Assembly (NCBI GenBank): GCA_002189035.1
Contig: NEEC01000004.1
Location: 2,604,001-2,668,000, forward strand
From: Utricularia gibba
Taxonomy: Eukaryota > Streptophyta > Magnoliopsida > Lamiales > Lentibulariaceae
DNA length: 64,000 nt
Direction: 5' to 3'
In this document: piece by piece, positions 1 through 8,927 of the stretch
How the letters are laid out: each line of letters starts with the position of its first letter
Position numbering within the stretch: position 1 is the stretch's first letter
Position numbers and translations under genes: made by a program
The notes under the pieces: model-generated
What the model saw: the letters and a program-made list of their open reading frames with translations, nothing else
What the model was told of the DNA's origin: nothing
Database searches by the model: none

Positions 1-1676
1 GCTCTAACCAAAGCATTCATCGCCCCTGCCTTCTTATTGTGGTCGTAAGACTTGCGTTTCTCACGCGAAACATAAGCGAACATGGGAATCCGAATATCTA
101 TACCCGTGAAGTCGAGTCTACCTTCATCAGGTCCGCCCAAGACTGCTTCCATCTCCGGCACTTTGCTCATTATCTACTAACATCTTAGTGATCAGAAGGA
201 TGATCTGATAGTCACAAACACACGCACTCAGAGAAATAGTATTTGGTACCTGTAAGATCCCAGCATGGTCGCCCTTGAAGTGATCAGGAATAGGAGTGAA
301 CCAAGTCCCCGGCCAATGGGTTCCGTCGGCCATCCATGTAGCCTTGGGGGTCTCCATCTTATGATCCGGAGGTATAACACCGTTATTCTTCTCCTTAACA
401 AGCCTCTTCTCCTGCATCTCTTCGTTCCTGTTATACATGTCGCATCGTTTCTTTATGACCTCCGGTAGACCGTTGATTCGAACCTTGAATTCGTCATACT
501 CCCTCTTAATCCACCGTCGGTCCTTTACAAAGTCTGGCTTCTTCTTGTTCTTTGTTGGGTCGGTCTTCTGGTTGAAGTAGCTATCTGGATTCCTCGGCTC
601 AATGTCATGCTTTCTACAGAATGGCACCCACACCTGTTTCCAGGCATGGTCTTCCATTGTTCATGAATTCATAAACAGAGAGACAGACATGCTTGGTTCG
701 TAAAAAGTTACCTCAGCAAACTTGACGGCTTCAGCCATGGCCTCGAACGTGAGAATGGCGCCGCCGTCGTCGGAAATATAGACAGAGAGTTTCTCCACCG
801 GATACTGCACTGCAAGAATAGATAAAATGGTGTTGGCCGTGACGAGAGGCGGCTCTTTTTCCGGATCCGCAGTCGATATGAACACATCCACTCCGGGAAG
901 GTCTGATCTCCCGGTCGGATTCGACGGACTCGGGATCTCGAACTTTTCCTTGAGTGCAGACAAATCTGCTGACCGATTTATGGGATTGAATTTGGGGAGA
1001 ATGTCAAGCAGCCAGGAGAAGGCGAACCAGAGCTCGCATACAATAGACATTCCCCAAAGCCACATGGCTTCATGATTCGGATTCGTCACCCGCCATGTCA
1101 AGAACAGAGCCAGAGTTATCATTCGAATCATAATCAAGACTCTGTAGGGACTAATGACGCTGCCGGGGACTTGAACCTTTCTGGTGAGCGGTTTCCATGG
1201 CTTATCCATGAAATCCTGCATACTCATCCCGATTCATGATCGAAGGCATCACCGTCATCCTCCCAGTACGCGTTGCCGATTCCGTACCTGCCTTTCGTTT
1301 CGAAAAGATAGCGATTGTGATCGAAATCTTGGGTTTGGCTTCGTAGAAGCATCGATTTATTGTTATTGTTGTCGTTTTTCAATGTGGATGACGATGATGA
1401 TGATGATTCAGAGCGGGATCGACCAGGTCCTCGATACGTCGACGTTCCATCGGGTTGATTGTCGGGAGTGGGAGGCATCATGACGGTGTAGTTGATGTAA
1501 TCGTTGTGGGCAGAGGAAGAGTCCCCCGGAGCGTCGTGTTCCTCGTCACGAGAGAGGCTGACGATGCGGCCGCTGGAAGTTCTGCGGGAGAATTTGACGG
1601 ATTGAGCGGAAGGGCGGTCGTGTTCACCACCGGCCGTGGAAGCGGAAGGGCGGCGGGTGGTGGATGATGTTGCCAT
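1..1676 (-). CDS. Cellulose synthase-like protein D (CSLD1/CSLD4-like), 5' part, one frameshift
   Basis: Family 2 glycosyltransferase of the CSLD group, which makes beta-glucan-type wall polymer in tip-growing and dividing cells; CSLD1/4 are the pollen-tube members. Exons read on the minus strand: 1676-712, 633-250, and 173-1, cut by the window edge. Introns of 78 and 76 nt are GT-AG. The N-terminus has the [14 protein letters not shown] block and [13 protein letters not shown], with no RING finger, as in CSLD1/4. Two membrane helices follow ([13 protein letters not shown] and [18 protein letters not shown]), then [16 protein letters not shown] and YISDDGG, the first catalytic Asp. The DxD, TED and QxxRW parts lie outside. 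Exon 1 changes frame at about 1226 (DAFDHESG then [16 protein letters not shown]). It is 965 nt and would be in phase with one more base. Start chosen at the first ATG before the conserved block. Clade assignment is from remembered family features. Confidence 0.93.
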
Positions 1677-2606
1677 TGCGATGAGGGAGGGGTGCGGGGG
1701 GCAGAGGAATCTTCTTTTCAAGCGTTGGATCAGAAAAAGGGGAGTTCCAAAAATAGAAGCCTTAGGCCACCCACGCCTTGCATGACTCCTGGGGACTTGC
1801 TATTTTAGTGGGGAGCACAAAAGTCGCCTCATTCCTTGGCACTCCAATGACGTGATGTGGCTGGCTGGCTGCATTCGCTCTTCAAAATCTCCTGTAGGCT
1901 GCCTCTTCAACTCCATCCGGAGTGAGTCCTTCAGTGTCCCAATATTTCACAATTCAACAACTGGATGCCAAGTAGAAAAAACAAAAAGGGTAATATTTAC
2001 AATATATTTTGTTCCTCTGATTCGGCTGTTGGATTTGGGTCCCCTCGTGCTTGCTCTTACTCACGCACCCTTGGGCTTTTCCCTATGTTTTGGCATGTTT
2101 CAATTTGAATTTTTTGTCAAATCTGGAACATTTTCTAAAAAACTCAATTTACAAAATCGTGGGACATCCCTACTTTAATTAAAAAATATATTATTTTTAC
2201 TTTGGCATTTTATATTTCGTATTTCTTAACTATCATTATTGGTATTCAAATATGGATTTTCTATCATCATCGACAAATATTTAGGCCGTCTTTCTTTTGA
2301 TTTCATTAATTTATTCTCAAAGAATCGGGAGAGCTTATAGATCTGTAACTTGTGTTGATGTAGTTTTTATTATTATTATTTCAAGTTACGATTTGTGTAA
2401 TTGTATAATTCAATATTCATTTATCTATAACTTTTTTTTTAATTTACTTTTTTTTAGATGTTTCCATTTATGTGTTGCCTTGATGATATATATTTCAAAT
2501 TTAGGTATATTATTTTCAACTTTATTAGATTTCATAATACTGTTAATTTAGTAATAACTGAGATTATTGTTATGCTGGGTATGTTTTGTTTTTATTAGAA
2601 TATACA

Positions 2607-2692
2607 ATACCACATCGGAAAAATGAAAGTGAAATAATCAAGTATATAAGAAATTGTGGATCATTAGTAATCGGTTGAACCTAATTTTTTTT
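2607..2692 (+). promoter_or_regulatory. snRNA-type (USE + TATA) promoter motif with a T8 terminator
   Basis: ATACCACATCG at 2607-2617 matches the plant snRNA upstream sequence element RTCCCACATCG at all but one position. A TATATAA box starts at 2643, 25 nt after the element. That is the short spacing of plant U6-type (RNA polymerase III) promoters; Pol II snRNA genes use about ten more. A start would be expected near 2672, but a T8 run (2685-2692) follows within about 12 nt, after GGTTGAACC. No U6 or other known RNA sequence is present. It may be a decayed snRNA promoter, a promoter copy carried by a repeat, or chance. Confidence 0.45.
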
Positions 2693-3086
2693 ATTATGAT
2701 TCATGTTTCTTGTATACTTGGACTTCATGTGTACGTTCACTTGACCCATCAGATACTGGATTCATGAATAGAGGCATCTGTATTGAGGCATGGTGGAGTA
2801 AACCAATTATATATATTATTAGGATGCGAAAGCAATGAGTGGTGGCTGCTTGGAAGGCGAAGACGACGTGAGAGGGGAGGGGCAGCTTGAGCTTGAGCTG
2901 GGCATGGCCCCAGTTGTTTTTTATTGGAAAAGGTAATGAATTGGCCACGTTCAGGAATGTACTTGAGTTAGGCTGGAGGTGGAGGGGCGGGGACGGCACA
3001 CCGACCGCATCCAGCATTAAATAAACGCAAACCATTTTCTAACAATCAGTGTATAACTTTTTAGATTATCGCGTGCCTTTTTTCCT

Positions 3087-3105
3087 GGGGGGGGGGGGGG
3101 GGGGG
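3087..3105 (+). repeat. Poly(G) run, 19 consecutive G
   Basis: Nineteen uninterrupted G residues, read directly, in otherwise AT-rich DNA about 90 bp before an AC microsatellite. Such runs can form G-quadruplexes and are error-prone in sequencing, so the exact length is uncertain. Confidence 0.9.
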
Positions 3106-3197
3106 AAGAAAAGCCAAAGCCAAGCAGTTGAACGTCAACATAATAATACATACATGTGCGCATCGCATGCCAACCCACACCCACACCCACAGAACAG

Positions 3198-3219
3198 ACA
3201 CACACACACACACACACAC
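3198..3219 (+). repeat. (AC)11 microsatellite
   Basis: Eleven AC units in a row, preceded by several CCCACA units at about 3174-3190. An ordinary dinucleotide repeat, likely polymorphic in length. Confidence 0.95.
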
Positions 3220-3633
3220 CAACTCCCAACTCAAATGAGTAGACACTAGTAAATGCGACCAAGTGCTATGAATTTTTGGCCGACAGGGGTGGGCAAGAAA
3301 TCTGGTGCAGTAACTTTACAACACCCCACTGTTCTATGATTCGTTACTTGATTTAAATATATTTTTAATAAGAATGTTGACAGACATGTGGATGTATCAA
3401 ACTGATTAACACATGATAAATATTTTATTCATATAAAATAAAAATGTGATGTTTAAATCACACCTTATTGAGTGAGATCCAGACATTAAGGTATATCAAA
3501 TACTCATTTATCGAATATGGGATTTTAATAGAGATATTAATATTTGTCACCATTTACCACTAGAAGCACCTCCCTAGATGCGGATAAGTATTTGGTGATG
3601 CCACCGCTGGTTAGAGTAGGATTTACTGGGAAT

Positions 3634-3656
3634 CCCGACCCGACCCGACCCGACCC
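3634..3656 (+). repeat. CCCGA pentanucleotide repeat (about 4.6 copies)
   Basis: Four complete CCCGA units plus CCC. This motif is common in the subterminal parts of plant hAT elements, but no paired terminal repeats could be found around it. Confidence 0.85.
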
Positions 3657-4203
3657 ATATTCGTTTGTTGATATTAATTGTGTCAACTGCCCAGCCAGCC
3701 AGCACATTCATTGCCACCCAGACCTAAATACACATTTCAAGATTCCTCCAACCAGATGATGCTGTAGAGTGTAGTGTTGCCCCAACTCCAACTCCAGCTC
3801 AGGCATTTTTGTATTAGATTTACAATTAATCACAAATTCTTGTAACATATGTAGTAAACACCACTCAAATGCATGTCCAACCCATCCATTACACAATGTA
3901 CTCTGCATTTTTTAACTCACCCTTTACTTGGGTAAGGCTGATTTTTTTATACTAATAAAATAGAAGTAGTATTCATATTTTTTAAAAAATATTTTCAGAA
4001 CATAAGTATATATAGGATACGCCCAACTTGGAATGGGATTCATTCATTGGACTGAGAGTTCCCCATTTCCATCATATGCTTTAGCGTAGGTAGGGATAAG
4101 GCACCATCCTCGTGTTCTAATCCCTAGACCGTGATCAAGTTGAAACCACGTTGAAATAGTAATTGATAACATGACATTTCACTTTATAAAAAATATTAAA
4201 TTA

Positions 4204-4317
4204 ATTATTGATTGAATAAAATTAATTGGACAATCTCGGCCTATTGATTGAACATACTTCGTACAAAAGTGGTTCTTTACTATTGATTGAATAAAAAAAA
4301 TTACACAATCTCGGCCT
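4204..4317 (+). repeat. 39-bp direct repeat before the lipase gene
   Basis: Two similar blocks at 4204-4242 and 4279-4317, offset 75 bp. Both contain TATTGATTGAATAAAA or a close variant and end in CAATCTCGGCCT. They lie 108-221 bp before the lipase ATG, in the promoter or 5' leader. A purine-only GAA/AAG-rich tract follows at about 4390-4424. Function unknown. Confidence 0.7.
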
Positions 4318-4424
4318 CCAACCTTACAATAAAAACCAACCATACCTTCACATACAAAGCCGCACAAGATATAGCCCACATACCGTCGCGAAAGAAGAAG
4401 AAAGAAGAAGAGAAGAGAAGAGGA

Positions 4425-5405
4425 ATGGCGCATCCAATTCATGAAGCGAATGAAAGCAGCCCTTACGGCAACTTGACAAGAGAGAAATTCTACGAGAGAA
4501 ACGGGATTTCCCACGAAGAAAGCTTCATGCTCAACCACCAGAGCCTCAAAATCTTCACACAAACATGGCAACCGCAGTCCAAGCCCACAGCTCTCATTGC
4601 CATGATCCATGGCTACACCTCCCAAAGCAGCTGGCTCTTCGAGCTCAACGCCGTCGCCTTTGCCAAATCCGGCTTCCTCGTATGCGCGCTGGACCTTCAA
4701 GGCCATGGCTTGTCGAAAGGTCCCTCCGATCACATGCCTGATCTTCAGCCTTTGATCAAAGACTGCGCTCAGTATTTCGATTCGATTAGGAGCCGGCACC
4801 CGGACCTCCCTCACTTTCTCTACGGCGAGTCCTTGGGAGGTGCCATCGCATTGGTTTTATGCTTGCACCATAATGATATTATGATTAGGCCATGGAGGGG
4901 ACTGGTTTTGAGTGGATCAATGTGCAGAATTACCAAAAAGATGAGGCTTTGGCCACTTGACAAACTTACAAAGATTGCAGCCTTGATCGCTCCAACTTGG
5001 AGACCCGGATTCGTGAGGCCGCCGGCAAGTCTTTCTTACAGGCAAGATTGGAAGAGGAAGCTCGCGAAGCGCAGCCCGAATCGTCGGAGCTGCGGCAGGC
5101 CGACTCTCGCTTCGATTGTGGAGATATTCAAAGTGTGTGATTACATAAAGAAAAAGTGCGGGGCGATAAGTGTCCCCATGCTGGTTTTGCACGGGGAGAA
5201 GGATGCTGTTTGTGATCCGGAAGGAGCAAAGCATCTGTATAAAATGGCTGCCAGCACAGACAAAACGTTGATGATTTATCCAGGAATGTGGCATCTGATG
5301 ATCGGGGAAGACAACCAAAGGGTGGAGGATATATTCGCGACCATGGTGAAGTGGATACATCTCAGAGCAGCCGCGGATCCGCCGAACAATCCACCCGCCT
5401 GCTGA
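4425..5405 (+). CDS. Monoacylglycerol lipase / caffeoylshikimate esterase-like alpha/beta hydrolase
   Basis: 326-residue serine hydrolase of the plant MAGL family (Hydrolase_4 type), single exon. Members cleave monoacylglycerols, lysophospholipids or caffeoyl-shikimate; the substrate cannot be told from sequence. Visible landmarks: oxyanion-side HGYTSQSSW (62-70), nucleophile elbow GESLGG (134-139, Ser136), acid loop VLHGEKDAVCDP (Asp260 or Asp264), and catalytic His290 in YPGMWH. The segment between the elbow and the acid loop is the lid. There is no signal peptide, so it is probably cytosolic or membrane-associated. The ATG at 4425 is chosen because MAHPIHEANE leads into the conserved start of the fold; the frame is open 46 codons further upstream but that part is low-complexity. 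No key residue is missing. Confidence 0.9.
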   Translation: MAHPIHEANESSPYGNLTREKFYERNGISHEESFMLNHQSLKIFTQTWQPQSKPTALIAMIHGYTSQSSWLFELNAVAFAKSGFLVCALDLQGHGLSKGPSDHMPDLQPLIKDCAQYFDSIRSRHPDLPHFLYGESLGGAIALVLCLHHNDIMIRPWRGLVLSGSMCRITKKMRLWPLDKLTKIAALIAPTWRPGFVRPPASLSYRQDWKRKLAKRSPNRRSCGRPTLASIVEIFKVCDYIKKKCGAISVPMLVLHGEKDAVCDPEGAKHLYKMAASTDKTLMIYPGMWHLMIGEDNQRVEDIFATMVKWIHLRAAADPPNNPPAC

Positions 5406-7860
5406 TGACATTTTCTGTACTAACTCTATTTTCGTTTCCTGCGTGAATGCTCATTTTGCATTGAAAACGCGGTGTGTCCGCAGCCATCAACAGTACAAAC
5501 TCAACTGAACGATGCCTGTGAGGATTTACGTGAAGACACGAAACTATCTCAAGAACCAGAAAGCTCCAATTAGAAAAAAGAGAACCGAGTGCTTGCAGAC
5601 TGTGTGACGTGTGATTAGCGTGAGAAGGATTGATCAACTGCTGGTTGTTTTCGTGCATAAAACGCGATGGGAACCTGTTGCCTGGTGGTGTACAAGGATT
5701 GAGGGTGACGAGGAGGAAACCGCTGGGACGAAGATGGCCACTTGCTTGAAAAAACGGACAGCCTCAGCATCCGGCGATACTTTCCAAGCAAACGTAACCA
5801 TCAATAATTGATTATATTTTGGAGAGATTCGCAGTAAATGATTCTATTTTTTTTTTCAATTTTGTCGAGAAATTAAATCAATCGTTTAACAACTGAATGA
5901 ACACGTGGTCATATCACACTACTATTTCACGTCTGATAATATTAAATGAGTGCGAGATTATATTAAGAATATCTTATTGATTGCATTACTATTTTTACAT
6001 ATTTAAAATTAACACTATGCAAAGTACCATTTTTTTATGAACATAGTGGGGACATTTATTAAGTATTTTAATTCACTATTTATTTACGTTTAAATACATA
6101 TATTATCAATAAATATATATCTCAAAAATAATTTATAATAAAATTAATTATATCTTTCATTCTCTATAATATTTATTTCATAAATTTTAATAAATATACT
6201 TTAGATCCAATTCGAATAAATCAAATTGATTATAATTCTACAAGTGTACGAAAATGATCAAATTAATAAATAATGATCGTTTTCACTGTTTGGATTTTTT
6301 TAAAAAAATAACTGTAAAATGAACTACAATAAAAGAAAAAAGACTATTTTAAAAAAAATATAGCAAAATATATTTGAATCATAGATTTCGTTTACTAAAA
6401 CTAACACATGTGTATATATAAATCTTAAGAATTGATTTACTTACGCAAATTATGGAGATATTATTGTAAATTAATGCTATTTGGTAACTATAATTATACA
6501 ATTCCTCATTTTGTGAAATTATAAAATTAACAACGTCATCGGAGTTATTTCACATATTATGATAATTAGTGTTTTATTCATGTTTAATTCTACCTCCTAC
6601 ATCTTACACACCCTTGCATACAAATGAATCCAAATATGTATTATCAATGATATCTGATTGAACTCTTATTATTTGATACTTGAGGTTAATCTTGAATTTT
6701 TATCATATTCTCTTAGGATTTTATAACACTCAATAGTATTTTGACAAAGAAAATATTATAAAAAATAAAATCAAATCTCTATTTAAATACCATGAACATA
6801 ATAAAATACTCACACATGCAAGAACTTATACAAATAATATTTCATCATAGATACTTAGCTGCAATCACCTATATGTGCTTGCTTAATTTTAACATATGAA
6901 ATTGATAAAAAAACAAAAAAAAAAAACAAAGTTCATAAGATGTGGGACTTGATTATAAACTCCTACACTGGGTTAAAAACTCTGAAAATTCTCAACATTT
7001 GGATGTTTAGGTTATTATATAGAAATGGAGGGGTTTTCTAAATTAACTTGTATCATTTTTTTTCCAAATCTTATAAAATAAGATTCAAATCTTATCATTT
7101 TATTCGAGATTTATTTAATCAAATAAATAAATAAAGATTCATTTTTTTAGAATTGACTATTGTGACTTGTGAGTATTGAATATATTTTATATCCTGGTTT
7201 TGAAATAAAATATTATTTTCTTATTTACAGAAATCATCATTATTCTTTCTTTATTATTTTCATTTATAATTTTCTTATACTCTTTTTATTTGCTGCCTTG
7301 TTCATAGTTGTATATATGAAAAATTAAACGTAAAAAATTTATTAAAATATAAAAATTGATTAAAATAAAGAATAAATATGAACACGATGAATTTAGCTTA
7401 GTTAGTGAAATTTACTTTGAATGAAAGTTTTAGAATATCCTGTTTTGAATATTTTACAACTATTTTGAAAACACATTTATCAAAAAAAATATTAATATCA
7501 ATACACGTGTTTAAATACATAAACATGTTTTGGTAACCCTCCCTATAAATAGTTCTTCTAGTAACTTTCCTCTGCAATTGATTTTGCAAGAATTTGGATA
7601 AACTATTTTGGATTTTAAAAGGAATGCAAAGTCAACAAATGACTAGAGAATTCAAATATTCCGTGGATTTACATACATAGATATATATTATTTTATTTTA
7701 TTTCAAAAATAAAGTTTTTTAAAAAAATCAGAAGATTTTTTTATTTAATTATGAAATGTCATTCACTTTATAAAAAGAGCTATTGGAAAATTGTGTAGCA
7801 CTTTAATCAAATGGTTTAGAGAACAGATTTTAGTTAAAGTTAATTTGATTATGTGGATTT
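5406..7860. other. AT-rich intergenic region
   Basis: About 2.5 kb between the lipase gene and the small minus-strand frame at 7861. It presumably begins with the lipase 3' UTR. From about 5810 it is strongly AT-rich with many poly-A and poly-T runs. I see no gene, RNA gene or bounded element. Confidence 0.7.
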
Positions 7861-8049
7861 TTAGTGTTTTACACTGAAGTCGATGTAGAATAAGAATAAT
7901 AATAGAGATAGTATTCCGTATGATGCCATGAATCGCTTGTTGCCGCCGGTTCTGAAACTGATGACCAAAATACAAAGAAATGAAAAAAGAAGGGTTTCTG
8001 TTAGGTCCGGTGGAACTATTGACTCCGTGAAGGCCGTAATTGCACGCAT
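7861..8049 (-). CDS. Possible 62-aa small membrane protein, divergent to DGK (uncertain)
   Basis: An open frame of 62 codons begins at an ATG at 8049. It encodes RAITAFTESIVPPDLTE, then two hydrophobic stretches (about 15 residues each, around ILVISF and LSLLLFLFYI) separated by RTGGNKRF. I do not recognise it. Its 5' half is markedly more GC-rich than the surrounding DNA, and it points away from the DGK leader, which appears to start near 8090, so a shared divergent promoter is possible. It could equally be a chance frame, an upstream antisense transcript, or one exon of an unseen gene. No splice evidence or known domain supports it. Confidence 0.2.
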   Translation of the reverse strand: MRAITAFTESIVPPDLTETLLFSFLCILVISFRTGGNKRFMASYGILSLLLFLFYIDFSVKH

Positions 8050-8927
8050 CGCCGCATGATTCTGCTCTGCCACAGTACTGCTTAATGTTCTAGGAGATTC
8101 GTGTTGTTCCTATTCATCCCACTTCCGCTGAGCCCAATCGGCCGTATGGAAGCAAACCGTAAGCATTCACTGGGCCTTCCTACTGTCCTTATCTTAGGAT
8201 CTTTGGGATCTTTCATTTGCTGATTCGATCATCATTTTCAAAAATAAATTTATTCTTTAAATGTCTCTCCCATTAGGTTCATATACTGATGTTTGTATCT
8301 CGAGTAATTTGTTGGCAGATGAATTGTTTTATCAACATTTATGTTTTCTCTGTTTCAGTTGCTAGTCTGCGTAAGAGGTGTGGCTGCAGTTTCTGTGCAT
8401 GTTGTGTGAAATTTGCTCATTTCTGCTTTTGTTTTCCCCAAAAATTGTTCCGATGACTCATAATGTCAGACAGACAAAGACGGCTTGATCATTTGCTTGT
8501 GGTGTTCAAGTGACGTTGTCCATCTATGTAACGTGTGGGAGATTGCATAGGAGTTTCAGCCTTCTGATATGGTTTTGTATTGTTTTCGGGACCTTTTGAG
8601 CACATTTAAAAGTTTTGCAAGACTCTTTTTCCAAGCTTGTTGTTCGTTATTATCACTAGATTGTTTTCTGATGTAGGGGAGTCTTTAAAATTTTCTTGAA
8701 AACAGGATGGGTTACGGTTCGTTCAAAAGTGCTACAATCAAGGCCTTTTTGAAATTTGCAGATAGAGATGTGTAATCTCCAATATGCTCCTCTAGCAGAA
8801 GCTTATTCATTGGATAATCAGAGCAGATTTGGTGGCCCTTTATTCGATCAAAGAAGAGCTTATTGATCGTCTACATATCCCCTTCAGCAACATTGCTAAA
8901 AGTGTAAGCAAGTGACCACTCACCAGG
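8050..8927 (+). other. Probable 5' leader and leader intron(s) of DGK
   Basis: 878 bp of mixed composition before the DGK start. About 8090-8170 is GC-richer and looks like a 5' UTR exon. The T-rich stretch after it, with several TTTCAG and TTGCAG sites (for example near 8358), is consistent with a leader intron. Exact boundaries cannot be set without transcript data. Confidence 0.4.

Larger units (their letters stand above)
1677..4424. other. Intergenic region between divergent CSLD and MAG-lipase genes
   Basis: About 2.7 kb with no supported gene. The first few hundred bases should hold the CSLD promoter, because that gene is read to the left. Most of 2160-4300 is AT-rich. Separate entries cover an snRNA-type promoter motif, a G19 run, an (AC)11 microsatellite, a CCCGA pentanucleotide repeat and a duplicated 39-bp block before the lipase gene. 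The short reading frames here are low-complexity and unlike known proteins. Confidence 0.7.

Noticed and set aside
1184-1667. Plus-strand frames over CSLD exon 1
   Set aside because: They are antisense to a clear conserved coding sequence and carry no domain.
3285-3724. Possible second hAT element (CAGGGGTGGGCAA start, CCCGA repeats)
   Set aside because: The left end resembles a hAT terminal repeat, but no matching right end with an 8-bp duplication was found; the best candidate (GCCACCCAGACC) fits poorly.
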